A model generated the notes under the pieces. The model was not told the DNA's origin and made no database searches. It saw nothing but the letters and a program-made list of their open reading frames with translations. Below are positions 7,395 to 15,840 of a stretch of DNA of 31,344 bases, in pieces. This DNA comes from an uncultured Dysosmobacter sp. (GTDB lineage Bacteria; Bacillota; Clostridia; Oscillospirales; Oscillospiraceae). The stretch is taken from assembly GCA_934504065.1 (NCBI GenBank), contig CAKSVQ010000015.1, forward strand, positions 1 to 31,344, written 5' to 3'. The translations under genes and the position numbers were made by a program. The stretch's first letter is position 1, and each line of letters begins with the position of its first letter.

Positions 7395-8192
7395 ATGGAG
7401 CGGCCAGATCGCGTGTTATCGATTCGGGTGGAGGACATCCGCCCCAATCCCTACCAGCCCCGCCGCGTGTTTGACGACGGCGCCCTGCGGGAGTTGGCCG
7501 CGTCCATCCGCCGCCACGGGATCCTGCAGCCCCTGACCGTGCGCCCCGCCGCAGACGGCAAATGGGAGCTGGTGGCCGGAGAGCGGCGGCTGCGGGCCGC
7601 CCGGATGGCGGGTCTTGCCGCCGTGCCCTGCATCCGCCGCACTGCCGACGACCGGGAGGCCGCCGCGCTGGCGCTGGTGGAGAACTTGCAGCGGCGGGAC
7701 CTGCACTATCTGGAAGAGGCTGCCGCCATTGCCGCCTATCTCCGCCAGACGGGCTGCACGCAGGAGGAGGCCGCCGCCGTGCTGGGCCGCTCCCCCTCCG
7801 CGCTGGCCAACAAGCTGCGCCTGCTGCGGCTGGGTCCCGCCGTGCGGGCAGTGCTGGTGGAGCACGGCCTGACCGAGCGCCACGCCCGCTGCCTGCTGCG
7901 ACTGGAGGACGAGGAAGAGCGCCTTGCCGCCGCCCGCCACATGGCAGCCAAAGGGCTGAACGTGGCGCAGGCCGAGCAGTATGTGGAGCAGCGGCTGGGG
8001 ACCCTGCAAACCACCGCGCCCAAGCGGCGGCGCACCTTCATCCTCAAGGACGTGCGGCTGTTTCTCAACAGTCTGGACCGGGGACTGCGGCTGGTGCGGG
8101 AGGCCGGAGTGGACGCCCGCACCGAGCGCCGGGAGACCGACGACGCCATTTTGCTGACCATCCGCATCCCCAAGCAGCGGCAGGCGCTGTAA
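7395..8192 (+). CDS. noc: ParB/Noc family nucleoid-occlusion-like protein
   Basis: A 265-aa ParB-family CTPase and DNA-binding protein. NPYQPRRVF at 18-26, HGILQPLTVRP and the CTP-binding GERRLRAAR at 62-70, ENLQRRDL at 96-103, then a helix-turn-helix CTQEEAAAVLGRSPSALANK at 121-140. It lacks the N-terminal GLGRGLGALL tail seen in the second ParB (22308-23192), through which ParB contacts ParA. That absence, plus lack of a neighbouring parA, favours Noc over a second segregation ParB. Noc proteins spread from NBS sites and tether to the membrane by an N-terminal amphipathic helix; the N-terminus here (MERPDRVLSIRVEDI) is short and not obviously amphipathic. In Bacillus noc is next to rsmG-parA-parB; here it is about 14 kb away. 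An aaggagg precedes the ATG. Confidence 0.85.
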   Translation: MERPDRVLSIRVEDIRPNPYQPRRVFDDGALRELAASIRRHGILQPLTVRPAADGKWELVAGERRLRAARMAGLAAVPCIRRTADDREAAALALVENLQRRDLHYLEEAAAIAAYLRQTGCTQEEAAAVLGRSPSALANKLRLLRLGPAVRAVLVEHGLTERHARCLLRLEDEEERLAAARHMAAKGLNVAQAEQYVEQRLGTLQTTAPKRRRTFILKDVRLFLNSLDRGLRLVREAGVDARTERRETDDAILLTIRIPKQRQAL

Positions 8193-8248
8193 CGGGCGGC
8201 ATTTTCCGAGGTTGTTACTGGATTGTAATACTTTTTCCCTCCGCATTG

Positions 8249-8257
8249 TGCTAGAAT
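8249..8257 (+). promoter_or_regulatory. Extended -10 promoter of the VanW-family gene
   Basis: TGCTAGAAT is an extended -10. No close match to TTGACA lies 16-18 bases upstream. It lies 67 bases ahead of the start codon. Confidence 0.55.
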
Positions 8258-8323
8258 GAAGTTATGTGGCATAGGCTGGCACTGTGGCCTGTCCACCAAA
8301 TCACTGAGCACAGGAGGGGCTTC

Positions 8324-10093
8324 ATGGAAGAGATCACAAACGAAGCCGTTGCGGAAAAGCGGCCGTCCGGTGGCGCACGGCTGAAAAAGGGCGGAAACGG
8401 GCTGCTGATCGCCGTCGGGATCGCGGCTGCCGCCGCAGTGCTGATTTACATTGCCTTGTGCGTTTACGCCGGGTCGCTGCGTACCTTTTATCCCCACCGC
8501 CACATCAACGGCGTGGACGTAGGGGGGCTCAGCGTGGCACAGGCACAGGAAAAGCTGGAGACCACCCTGCTCTCCCAGACCATCACCCTGAAAAATGAAG
8601 AGACGGACACCTCGGCCACCCTCACCGTGGCCGATCTCGGCTATACGGCAGAGGACTTTGCCGGAGACGCCCAGTTATGGAAGGACGAGGACGACCAGCG
8701 GGGCTTTTTGAGCCGGGGCTGGGCGTATCTTGCCATTGTGACCGGGCGCTGGAGCGGCGGTGCCCACTGGCCGGACATGGACCCCGCCGCGCTGGAGCGC
8801 ACGGCGGACGCCCTGACGCAGAGCCTTTCCCTACCGGCGGTGGACAGCTCTTATACGCTGACGGACAGCTCCGTGCGCATCGTCAAGGCCAAGGACGGCC
8901 GCACGCCCGTAGGACTGCGGGACGCGCTGGCCGATATTTCCACATACAGCCTGACAGACTACACCCTCTCTTTTGATTTCGCCGCCGTGCCCGCCAAAAC
9001 CCTGACGGCGCAGGCCATTCACGACGAGGCCGCTGCCGACATGAAAAACGCCGGATACGACCCGGTGAGCCAGTCCATCACCCCCGAGCAGCTGGGGGCG
9101 GACTTTGACGTGTCCGCCGCGCAGGCGGCGCTGGACGGTGCGGCCCCTGGCGAGACTGTGGAAATTCCCGCCGCCATCGAATACCCCGCCGTGACGGCAG
9201 AGAACCTGAAGGGCGTGCTGTTCCGGGACGTGCTGGGCGAAGCCAGCACCAAGGTGGGCGGCACGGCGGCGCGGAAATCCAACGTGAAGCTCTCCGCCTC
9301 CACCATCAACGGCTATGTGATGAACAGCGGCGACGTGTTCTCCTATAACGGCGTGGTTGGCCAGCGGACGGCGGCCAACGGCTATCAGGCCGCCCCGGCC
9401 TATGTCAAGGGTGAGACGGTGGACGAGATCGGCGGCGGCATCTGCCAGACCTCCTCCACGCTGTACCTCGCCTGCCTGCGGGGGAATCTGGCCATCACCG
9501 AGCGCTATGCCCACCGCTATATCCCCGCCTACATCCCCGCCGGCATGGACGCGACCGTCTCCTGGGGCGGGCCGGATTATAAGTTCACCAACGACACGGA
9601 CTATCCCATCAAGATCGTCACCAGCTACGTGGGCGATTACCTCACCGTGAAGATCCTGGGCACCAATGTCACCGGGATCACCGCCAAAATGACCAACGAA
9701 AAACTCTCCACCACCGATTTTCAGGTGGTCTATGAGGATGACGCCACGCTGGCCCCCGGCACGGAGCGGGTGAAGACCACCCCCTATACCGGGTCCAAGT
9801 GGAAGACCTACCGCCACCTCTACGACGCCAATGGCAACCTGATCTCCTCCGCTTATGAGGCGACCAGCGACTATAAGTCCCGCAACAAGGTCATTTTGCG
9901 GGGCCCCGCCAAGGCGGAGGCCACGCCTTCCACCCCTGCCGCGCCCTCCACGCCCGCTTCTTCCCCGGTGGAGACCCCGACCCAGACGCCGGAGACGCCC
10001 ACACCGGAAACCCCTGCCGCGCCGCCGGAGCAGTCCCCGGAGGAGAGCACCACCATCATCACCATCCCCGACGCGCCGGAAGAAGCCGCCTAA
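8324..10093 (+). CDS. VanW family cell-envelope protein, membrane-anchored
   Basis: A 589-aa protein. A short basic cytoplasmic N-terminus is followed by one membrane helix (about residues 27-49) with no signal-peptidase or lipobox site, so most of the protein is outside. The region of about 60-300 looks like two peptidoglycan-binding-4 type repeats (YPHRHINGVDVGGLSV, then a second repeat). The VanW domain follows at about 310-445, with GGGICQTSSTLY at 370-381 and the Cys conserved in this family, then a G5-like beta domain (about 455-525), and a Pro/Thr/Glu-rich tail (527-589). The biochemical role of VanW domains is unknown; a link to the cell wall is inferred from the partner domains. The ATG at 8324 follows aggagggg; an upstream in-frame ATG at 8264 lacks a ribosome binding site. 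It is monocistronic. Confidence 0.9.
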   Translation: MEEITNEAVAEKRPSGGARLKKGGNGLLIAVGIAAAAAVLIYIALCVYAGSLRTFYPHRHINGVDVGGLSVAQAQEKLETTLLSQTITLKNEETDTSATLTVADLGYTAEDFAGDAQLWKDEDDQRGFLSRGWAYLAIVTGRWSGGAHWPDMDPAALERTADALTQSLSLPAVDSSYTLTDSSVRIVKAKDGRTPVGLRDALADISTYSLTDYTLSFDFAAVPAKTLTAQAIHDEAAADMKNAGYDPVSQSITPEQLGADFDVSAAQAALDGAAPGETVEIPAAIEYPAVTAENLKGVLFRDVLGEASTKVGGTAARKSNVKLSASTINGYVMNSGDVFSYNGVVGQRTAANGYQAAPAYVKGETVDEIGGGICQTSSTLYLACLRGNLAITERYAHRYIPAYIPAGMDATVSWGGPDYKFTNDTDYPIKIVTSYVGDYLTVKILGTNVTGITAKMTNEKLSTTDFQVVYEDDATLAPGTERVKTTPYTGSKWKTYRHLYDANGNLISSAYEATSDYKSRNKVILRGPAKAEATPSTPAAPSTPASSPVETPTQTPETPTPETPAAPPEQSPEESTTIITIPDAPEEAA

Positions 10094-10111
10094 AACAATC
10101 CATCCACTTAC

Positions 10112-10150
10112 AAAAAATCTCCGCATGGAACGAGTCCATGCGGAGATTTT
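10112..10150. terminator. Bidirectional terminator between convergent genes
   Basis: A 16-bp perfect stem (10114-10129 with 10135-10150), loop ACGAG, flanked by an A-run on the left and T-run on the right, so it can serve the VanW gene from the left and dnaI from the right. Confidence 0.92.
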
Positions 10151-10187
10151 GTCTTTTGAAACAGCGGCTTCGTCACTTTTGCGAAAG

Positions 10188-11180
10188 TTAAAGATTCTTT
10201 TCCCGCTTCAGTCTGCGGATGTCCCGCCCTACAAAGGGCAGCAGCTGATACTCCCCCTCGATGCGGGAGGCGATCTGCGCAGAATACCGCTGGGCCAGCT
10301 GATCCGGGGAGAGGTTGGTGCTGATAATGGTGGACTTCTTTTCCATCAGCCGCCCGTTGACGATCTGATAGAGTGCGGACTGGACGAAGGTAGTGGTCAT
10401 TTCCGTGCCCAGATCGTCCAGAATCAGCAGGTCACAGTTCATCACCCGTTCCACGTCGCCGCTGGCGTTTTCCTCCCGGGTGAACTTCTGCGCCTCGAAG
10501 CGCTGGAACACGCTGCCCGCCGTGTCATATACCACGGAAAAGCCGTTTCCGCTGACCTCCCGGGCAATGGCAGCGGAAAGGTGGGTCTTTCCCAGCCCCG
10601 GCGCGCCAAACAGCAGGAGGTTCGCCGGGCGCTTGCCGAACTGGTGGGCAAAGTCGGCGCACACATCGTATACGCTCTCCATATTCTCCCGCATGGAAAG
10701 GCCCATGGAGGCAACATAGTCCTTGGGGTACCAGTCCAGCGAAAAGCTGTCAAAGCTCTGGCTGCCAAGGTCCAGCATCCGGGAAAGCTCCTTTTGCTGC
10801 TCCTCGGCGTAATACCGCCGCAGGCAGCGGCACACCTGCCCGTTGCGGTAGCCCGTGTCGCCGCACAGCGAGCAGGCAGGCTTTTCCTCCAGACAGTCCT
10901 CCGGCAGGCCCATTTCCCCCAGCAGCTGCCGCTTTTCCGCCTGTATCCGCAGGTTTTCATCCCGCAGGGCCTCCACCGCCGGGATGGGGTCGTGCCCCTG
11001 CCGCAGCGCGCCGGAGATGATGCGGCTCATGGTGGCGCGGAGCTGGGCGTCGATCTCCCGCAACCGGGGCTGGCGGCGGAACACACTCTCCCGCCGGGTC
11101 AGAAACCGCTCCTCCCGCACCCGGCGGTCCTCTTCAAACCGCTCCATGGCGCGGTGCATGATCTTGCCATCGTATGCCAA
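10188..11180 (-). CDS. DnaI/DnaC-type replicative helicase loader ATPase
   Basis: A AAA+ ATPase that loads the replicative helicase DnaB/DnaC onto DNA. It has 330 aa. The N-terminal helical part carries a zinc-binding CSLCGDTGYRNGQVCRC (Cys 103, 106, 117, 119), as in Bacillus DnaI. Walker A is GAPGLGKTH at 192-200, Walker B is DLLILDDLG at 250-258, and sensor 1 is STN near 287-289. The likely start is TTG at 11180 (6 bases after the DnaD stop, with agggggt ahead of it). An in-frame ATG seven codons later is the alternative. It is co-transcribed with dnaD and ends at the shared terminator. Bacterial dnaI is often with dnaB/dnaD; no dnaB is seen here, so DnaD may fill both roles. Confidence 0.93.
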   Translation of the reverse strand: MAYDGKIMHRAMERFEEDRRVREERFLTRRESVFRRQPRLREIDAQLRATMSRIISGALRQGHDPIPAVEALRDENLRIQAEKRQLLGEMGLPEDCLEEKPACSLCGDTGYRNGQVCRCLRRYYAEEQQKELSRMLDLGSQSFDSFSLDWYPKDYVASMGLSMRENMESVYDVCADFAHQFGKRPANLLLFGAPGLGKTHLSAAIAREVSGNGFSVVYDTAGSVFQRFEAQKFTREENASGDVERVMNCDLLILDDLGTEMTTTFVQSALYQIVNGRLMEKKSTIISTNLSPDQLAQRYSAQIASRIEGEYQLLPFVGRDIRRLKREKNL

Positions 11181-11186
11181 GGCCTG

Positions 11187-12107
11187 TTACCCCCTGTCTC
11201 TGTGCAGTGCCCGCACGTATTTGCTCAGATCGCCGCCGTCCTGCGGGGCCTGCTCCTGCCGCTGGGCGGCGGGGCGGTCGCCCTGCCGCACCTCTTCCAG
11301 CGTGTGCAGTCCCGCCTCGTGCCAGCGCTTCAAAATCCCGTTGCAGTAGGGCCACTTCAGCTCATGGCACTTGAGCACCGTTTTGTCATAGGCCAGCGCC
11401 ACCGTCTCCGGCGGGAAGCCCCACTCCTGCCATGCGTTGAGATATTTTTCCTCCGACGCCGCCGGGGCCCGGTCGCCCAGCTGCAGCGCCCGCATGAACT
11501 GGGGCAGCGCCCCCTGCCGCTGGGCGTATTTTTTCAGATATTCCGTTGCGGAGCGCTGGGTGTCGATCCCCATCCGCGCCCATGCATAGCCCTCTTTTTC
11601 GATCTGGCGCAGCGTGGGCCGCCGCCCCTCGCCATAGCGGCGGCGGATGCGCTCGTCGCAGTGGCACACCAGCAGGTACACCACGTCTGCCGGAAGGCCC
11701 AGATAATCCGTCAGCCCCAGCAAAACACCCACGTCCGGGGTGGTCAGCTTCTTGCCCAAACGGCGCTCCACCTCCGCCACCAGCCCCCGGAACTCGCCGC
11801 TTTCCTCCAGCGAGCGGGTGATGTCCGCCCGCTGGTACTCCGGCTTTTCGTCCGCGGGCTCCGGCACGGTCTCCGCCGCCGGGGCCACAAGGCCCATGGC
11901 CCGCAGGGCCTCCTCCGCCGCCTCGATGCGCTCCCGCTGCCAGCGCAGCTCCCCGGCCAGCGACCGGGGGGGCACCGCGCCATGGTGGCGCAGCAGCGCA
12001 ATGTATAAAAGGGCCGCGTCGCCGTCGCCCTTTTCCAGCAGGCGGCGCGCCGCCTGTGCGGAAAGCGTAACGCTCTCGTCCGCCGTGTGGATCAATACGC
12101 TGGCCAT
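11187..12107 (-). CDS. DnaD-domain primosomal protein
   Basis: A 306-aa replication-initiation protein of the DnaD/DnaB(Bsu) type. These proteins remodel origin DNA and recruit the helicase loader. Two DnaD-type segments are visible: about 105-182 (LVAEVERRLGKKLTTPDV ... WARMGID) and about 220-272, where YCNGILKRWHEAG (254-266) matches the YxxxIxxxW signature that binds DNA. A winged-helix-like N-terminal part (residues 10-75) precedes an acidic linker. The start at 12107 has gaggagg upstream on the minus strand. It is directly upstream of the helicase loader in the same direction, which supports a joint function. Confidence 0.9.
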   Translation of the reverse strand: MASVLIHTADESVTLSAQAARRLLEKGDGDAALLYIALLRHHGAVPPRSLAGELRWQRERIEAAEEALRAMGLVAPAAETVPEPADEKPEYQRADITRSLEESGEFRGLVAEVERRLGKKLTTPDVGVLLGLTDYLGLPADVVYLLVCHCDERIRRRYGEGRRPTLRQIEKEGYAWARMGIDTQRSATEYLKKYAQRQGALPQFMRALQLGDRAPAASEEKYLNAWQEWGFPPETVALAYDKTVLKCHELKWPYCNGILKRWHEAGLHTLEEVRQGDRPAAQRQEQAPQDGGDLSKYVRALHRDRG

Positions 12108-12174
12108 ATCCGGCCCTCCTCTCTTTCGTGCCGCACGCCGTCAGCTTTCCGCCCGGCGCACGTTTCTTCTGCTT

Positions 12175-12203
12175 ATTTTACACGATAATCCCGCCTACGG
12201 CAA
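12175..12203 (-). promoter_or_regulatory. Promoter of the dnaD-dnaI operon
   Basis: On the minus strand TTGCCG (12203-12198), 17-base spacer, TAAAAT (12180-12175). It lies about 70 bases ahead of the dnaD start and back-to-back with the zapA promoter. Confidence 0.7.
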
Positions 12204-12268
12204 GCCCCGGAAAAAATGTGAACTTTCCTGAAATCTCTTCTTTTTTTCTGGCTTCTCCCAGTGGCGTA

Positions 12269-12277
12269 TGCTATACT
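12269..12277 (+). promoter_or_regulatory. Extended -10 promoter of zapA
   Basis: TGCTATACT is an extended -10 with a weak -35 region. It lies 67 bases ahead of the zapA ATG in the divergent gap. Confidence 0.6.
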
Positions 12278-12343
12278 GTAAGCTGTAAAAATGGGCGGGG
12301 TATGCCCTGCTGTGCCGTTAAACGCTTAAAGGAGGAATTTTTC

Positions 12344-12676
12344 ATGGCAAACCGGGTCGTCGTGACGATCTGCGGGGAGGATTACACCTTCGTCGCAGAG
12401 GAATCCACCAGCTATATGCAGAAGGTGGGAGATTATGTGGGGGATAAAATGACGGACATCCTTAATAACTCCAAGGTCGGCCGGACCGACGCCGCCGTGC
12501 TCACCGCCGCCAACATTGCCGACGAGCTGTTCAAGGCGCAGGCTGCCGCCGAGGCCCTGCGGGGCCAGATCAAAGGGTATCTGGACGAGGCCGGCAAGGC
12601 GCAGGCCGAGGTCAGCGACCTCAAGCGGGAGGTCTTCCGCTTACAGCAGAAGCTGGACGGGAAAAACCACGGATGA
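12344..12676 (+). CDS. zapA: Cell division protein ZapA
   Basis: A 110-aa Z-ring associated protein that cross-links FtsZ filaments. The N-terminal globular part has VVVTICGEDYTFVAEES, and the middle VGDYVGDKM, NSKVGRTDAAVLTAANIADELFK is typical of ZapA. The C-terminal half (about 62-106) is a heptad-rich coiled coil for dimer and tetramer formation. The ATG follows aaaggagg. It overlaps the next gene by ATGA (4 bases), so translation is coupled. Its family length and motif order are normal. Confidence 0.9.
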   Translation: MANRVVVTICGEDYTFVAEESTSYMQKVGDYVGDKMTDILNNSKVGRTDAAVLTAANIADELFKAQAAAEALRGQIKGYLDEAGKAQAEVSDLKREVFRLQQKLDGKNHG

Positions 12677-14742
12677 AGCCGGAGCTGCTGGCCCCCGCCG
12701 GGTCGCCGGAGTCCCTCCGCGCCGCCGTGCAGAACGGCGCGGACGCGGTATATCTGGGCTGGGGGGACTTCAACGCCCGCCGCAGCGCCAAAAACTTTTC
12801 CGACGAGGAATTTGCCGCCGCTCTTTCCTATTGCCACGTGCGGGGGGTGCGGGTCTTTCTCACGCTGAACACCCTGCTCACCGACCGGGAGCTTCCCCGG
12901 GCGGTGGAGACCGCCGCCCGGGCCTGCCGCATGGGGGTGGACGCCGTGCTGGTGCAGGACTGGGGCCTTTTTGACCTGCTGCGCCGCACGCTGCCGGACC
13001 TGCCCCTGCACGCCAGCACCCAGATGAGCCTGTTTACCTCCGGCGGCGCGGCGGAAATGGCAAAGGACGGCTGCGAGCGGGTGGTCATCGCCCGGGAATG
13101 CTCCGCCGAAGACACCGAGGCCATCTGCCGCGCCTGCGGCGCGGAGGTGGAGGTATTCGTCCACGGCGCGCTTTGCATGTGCTATTCCGGCCAGTGCGCC
13201 ATGAGCGCCCTGATCGGCGGCCGCTCCGGCAACCGGGGCCGCTGCGCTCAGCCATGCCGCCTGCCCTACGGGGTGAACCAACCCGCCGGAAAGCAATATC
13301 CCCTCAGCCTGAAAGACAACTGCCTTGCCCATGAGCTGGGGGAAATGGCCCGGATGGGCGTTGCCTGCCTGAAGCTGGAAGGGCGGATGAAGCGGCCGGA
13401 ATACGTGGCCGTGGTCACCCGCATTTACGCCCGGCTGCTGGAAGAGGGCCGCGCCCCCACCCCCGCCGAGGAACAGGAGCTGGAGCAGGCCTTTTCCCGC
13501 TCCGGCTTTACCGATCTTTACTGGCAGGGGCGGCACGGACCTGAGATGTTCGGCACCCGGCCGGAAAATGCCCCGGAGCCAAAGGCCCTGTTTGACGCGG
13601 CCCGCAGCGCCTATGAAAAGGACGCCCTGCGCACGGTGCCCGTGCGCTTTGCCTGCACGATCCGGGCAGGCCAGCCCTGCACCCTGACCGTTTCGGATGC
13701 CGACGGCCATACGGCTACCGTCTCCGGCCCCGTGCCGGATGCGGCGCGCAATCGGGCCGTCACCGCGGAGGAGATCGCCCAGCGGCTGAAAAAAACCGGG
13801 GGCACCGCCTTTGCCTGCGCGGACGCGGCAGTCACGGTGGACGAGGGTCTTTCCCTGCCCGCCAGCGCCGTCAACGCGCTGCGGCGGGAAGCACTTGCCG
13901 CACTGGAAGCACTGCGCACCGCTGTTCCCCAGCGGCGGGAGCTGCCCATCCCCCCACTGGCATCCGGCCGCTGCGGCGCGGACGCTCCGGCGTTCACCGT
14001 ATCGGTGGTCAATGCCGCCCAACTCACCGGGGGGCTGCTGGAAATGCGCCCCGCCCGGACTTACGTCCCACTGGAGCTGATGGCGGACTTTCCCACCCTG
14101 CCCATTGGGGAAACGGAGTGGTGCGCCGTGCTGCCCCGGATCTGGCGGGACCGGGACGAACCCCGGCTGCGGGAAATGCTGCGCCGGGCGGCGGACATGG
14201 GCGTGAGCGCCGTGGCCGTGGGGAACATCGGCCACCTCAGTCTGATCCCGGAGGGCTTTACCGCCTACGGCGACTTTGGCCTGAATGTGTTCAACAGCTA
14301 TTCGCTGGACTATCTGCGTCAGAAGGGGCTCTCCTCCGCCTGCCTTTCCTTTGAGCTGCGCACTGCCCAGATGCGGGACATCACCAAGGTGCTGCCCACG
14401 GAGGCCATTGTCTACGGGCGGCTGCCATTGATGGTGACGGAGAACTGCCTGATCCAAAACAGCGTGGGCTGCCGATGCGACCGCCCCAACACCCTGAACG
14501 ACCGCACAGGCGCAGCCTTCCCTCTGCTGAGCGTGTTCGGCCACCGCACGGAGATTGAAAACAGCCGCCCGCTGTGGCTGGGCGACAAACAGGACTGGAA
14601 GCGCTGCGGCCTTGCCTACGCCCGGCTGCGCTTCACCACGGAAACGTCCCGGGAGTGCGCGGACATTTTCCACGCCTATCTGCGCGGCGACGCCGCCCCC
14701 GGCCCATTCACCCGGGGCCTGTCTGAGCGAGGCGTGGAGTGA
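12673..14742 (+). CDS. U32 family peptidase / rRNA-tRNA hydroxylation-type protein
   Basis: A 689-aa protein with the U32 hallmark start ELLAPAGSPESLRAAVQNGADAVYLG. The active core has EVFVHGALCMCYSGQCAMS (His 164, Cys 168, 170, 175) and GRCAQPCRLPY (Cys 191, 195), the Cys set thought to bind an iron-sulfur cluster. The C-terminal half resembles the DUF3656-type region and a second barrel-like segment (GRLPLMVTENC, CRCDRPNTLNDR). Characterised relatives include RlhA (23S rRNA C2501 hydroxylation) and TrhP (tRNA U34 hydroxylation); peptidase activity is poorly supported. Which RNA this one modifies is unknown; its size and C-terminal region point to RlhA. Coupled to zapA by a 4-base overlap. 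Confidence 0.88.
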   Translation: MKPELLAPAGSPESLRAAVQNGADAVYLGWGDFNARRSAKNFSDEEFAAALSYCHVRGVRVFLTLNTLLTDRELPRAVETAARACRMGVDAVLVQDWGLFDLLRRTLPDLPLHASTQMSLFTSGGAAEMAKDGCERVVIARECSAEDTEAICRACGAEVEVFVHGALCMCYSGQCAMSALIGGRSGNRGRCAQPCRLPYGVNQPAGKQYPLSLKDNCLAHELGEMARMGVACLKLEGRMKRPEYVAVVTRIYARLLEEGRAPTPAEEQELEQAFSRSGFTDLYWQGRHGPEMFGTRPENAPEPKALFDAARSAYEKDALRTVPVRFACTIRAGQPCTLTVSDADGHTATVSGPVPDAARNRAVTAEEIAQRLKKTGGTAFACADAAVTVDEGLSLPASAVNALRREALAALEALRTAVPQRRELPIPPLASGRCGADAPAFTVSVVNAAQLTGGLLEMRPARTYVPLELMADFPTLPIGETEWCAVLPRIWRDRDEPRLREMLRRAADMGVSAVAVGNIGHLSLIPEGFTAYGDFGLNVFNSYSLDYLRQKGLSSACLSFELRTAQMRDITKVLPTEAIVYGRLPLMVTENCLIQNSVGCRCDRPNTLNDRTGAAFPLLSVFGHRTEIENSRPLWLGDKQDWKRCGLAYARLRFTTETSRECADIFHAYLRGDAAPGPFTRGLSERGVE

Positions 14743-14758
14743 CGATTTTCAAACACAA

Positions 14759-14787
14759 TTCGTAATATTATCATTTAAAAATACAAT
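14759..14787 (+). promoter_or_regulatory. Possible promoter of the dut-maf-mre run
   Basis: TTCGTA, 17-base spacer, TACAAT at 14782-14787 inside an abruptly AT-rich 70-base gap. The -35 is a poor match. Confidence 0.4.
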
Positions 14788-14812
14788 TCATTATCAGTTT
14801 TCGAGGTTTTAC

Positions 14813-15244
14813 ATGGAAGAGATCAAGGTAAAATATTTTGTGGACGGGTTGGATGAGCTGTGCTACGTGGCGGGGAAATCCGACTGGATCGACCTCCACG
14901 CCGCCGAGGATGTGGACATGAAGGCCGGAGAATTCCGCCTGATCCCGCTGGGGGTGGCCATGGCCCTGCCGGGGGGTTATGAAGCCCACATCGCCCCCCG
15001 CAGCTCCACCTTCAAGCATTACGGTCTGCTGCAAACCAACTCTGTGGGCGTAGTGGACGGCTCATACTGCGGGGACAATGACCAGTGGTACTTCCCCGCC
15101 TACGCCACCCGGGACGTGCACGTGGACAAAAACGACCGCATCTGCCAGTTCCGCATCCTGCGCAACCAGCCCCCGCTGCACTTTGAACGGGTGGAGCATT
15201 TAAGCGGCCCTGACCGGGGCGGCTTTGGCTCCACCGGAAAGTGA
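14813..15244 (+). CDS. dut: dUTP diphosphatase (trimeric dUTPase)
   Basis: Hydrolyses dUTP to dUMP and pyrophosphate, which keeps uracil out of DNA and feeds thymidylate synthesis. It has 143 aa. The five trimeric-dUTPase motifs are recognisable: motif 1 DLHAAEDVDMKAGE, motif 2 APRSST, motif 3 NSVGVVDGSYCGD with the conserved Asp, motif 4 RICQFRI, and motif 5 RGGFGSTGK at the extreme C-terminus. The open frame extends upstream into the U32 gene, but the ATG at 14813 gives the family start and lies 70 bases after the U32 stop, with a weak gagg. Motif 3 carries Cys where Arg is usual (SYCGD for DYRG), a modest deviation. Overlaps or abuts maf. Confidence 0.93.
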   Translation: MEEIKVKYFVDGLDELCYVAGKSDWIDLHAAEDVDMKAGEFRLIPLGVAMALPGGYEAHIAPRSSTFKHYGLLQTNSVGVVDGSYCGDNDQWYFPAYATRDVHVDKNDRICQFRILRNQPPLHFERVEHLSGPDRGGFGSTGK

Positions 15245-15252
15245 GGGCGGCC

Positions 15253-15828
15253 ATGGCAGCCATTGTTCTGGCCTCCGCCTCCCCCCGGCGGCAGGAGCTT
15301 TTACGGCGCATCGGCATTGAGGACTTTGCCATCCGGGTACCTGAAACGGGCGAACACTACCCGGCAGGGCTCTCCCCCCGGGAGACGGTGGAGTACATCT
15401 CCCGGGAAAAGGCGGACGCCGCCAAGGCGCTGTGCACGGCAGATGAAATCATCATCACCGCTGACACCATGGTCTTTCTGGACGACGCCCGGCTGGGAAA
15501 GCCCCGGGACGAAGAAGACGCCCTGCGGATGCTGACCGCCCTGCAGGGCCGCCGCCATAGCGTATGCACCGGGGTAACGGTGCGGCAGGGCAGGCGCTCC
15601 TATACGGAGAGTGAGGAAACGCAGGTGTTCTTCCGCCCCGCCTCGAAGGAAGAGCTCATGAACTACATCCGCAGCGGCGAACCCATGGACAAGGCCGGAG
15701 CCTATGGCATTCAGGCCAAGGGCGCGCTGCTGGTGGAGCGCATCGAGGGCGATTTTTTCAACGTGATGGGGCTTCCGGTGCTGCGCCTGAGCCGGATGCT
15801 GGCCCGGTTTGGAATTTTCTGCCTTTAA
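15253..15828 (+). CDS. maf: Maf-like nucleotide pyrophosphatase
   Basis: Hydrolyses non-canonical or pyrimidine nucleotides (dTTP, UTP and related) to monophosphates. It has 191 aa. The N-terminal LASASPRRQELLRRIG is the family signature. The catalytic Asp sits in IITADTMVFLDD, and MDKAGAYGIQ near residue 150 is the C-terminal hallmark. The ATG at 15253 is preferred because gtgaggg is at good spacing; an in-frame GTG at 15241, overlapping the dut stop by four bases, would add four residues. In Clostridia maf is usually followed by mreB, mreC and mreD; mreB is missing here and mreC follows directly. Confidence 0.93.
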   Translation: MAAIVLASASPRRQELLRRIGIEDFAIRVPETGEHYPAGLSPRETVEYISREKADAAKALCTADEIIITADTMVFLDDARLGKPRDEEDALRMLTALQGRRHSVCTGVTVRQGRRSYTESEETQVFFRPASKEELMNYIRSGEPMDKAGAYGIQAKGALLVERIEGDFFNVMGLPVLRLSRMLARFGIFCL

Positions 15829-15840
15829 GGAGGCCTTCCC

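Noticed and set aside
9855..12008. 717-residue open frame on the plus strand across dnaI and dnaD
   Set aside because: It runs through a bidirectional terminator and opposite two genes with good family motifs; composition (Arg, Pro, Leu, His) is typical of a shadow.
12433..14673. Long open frame on the minus strand opposite the U32 gene
   Set aside because: Shadow of a GC-rich coding strand; low-complexity Gly/Gln/His composition, no ribosome binding site, and the plus-strand protein has clear family motifs.
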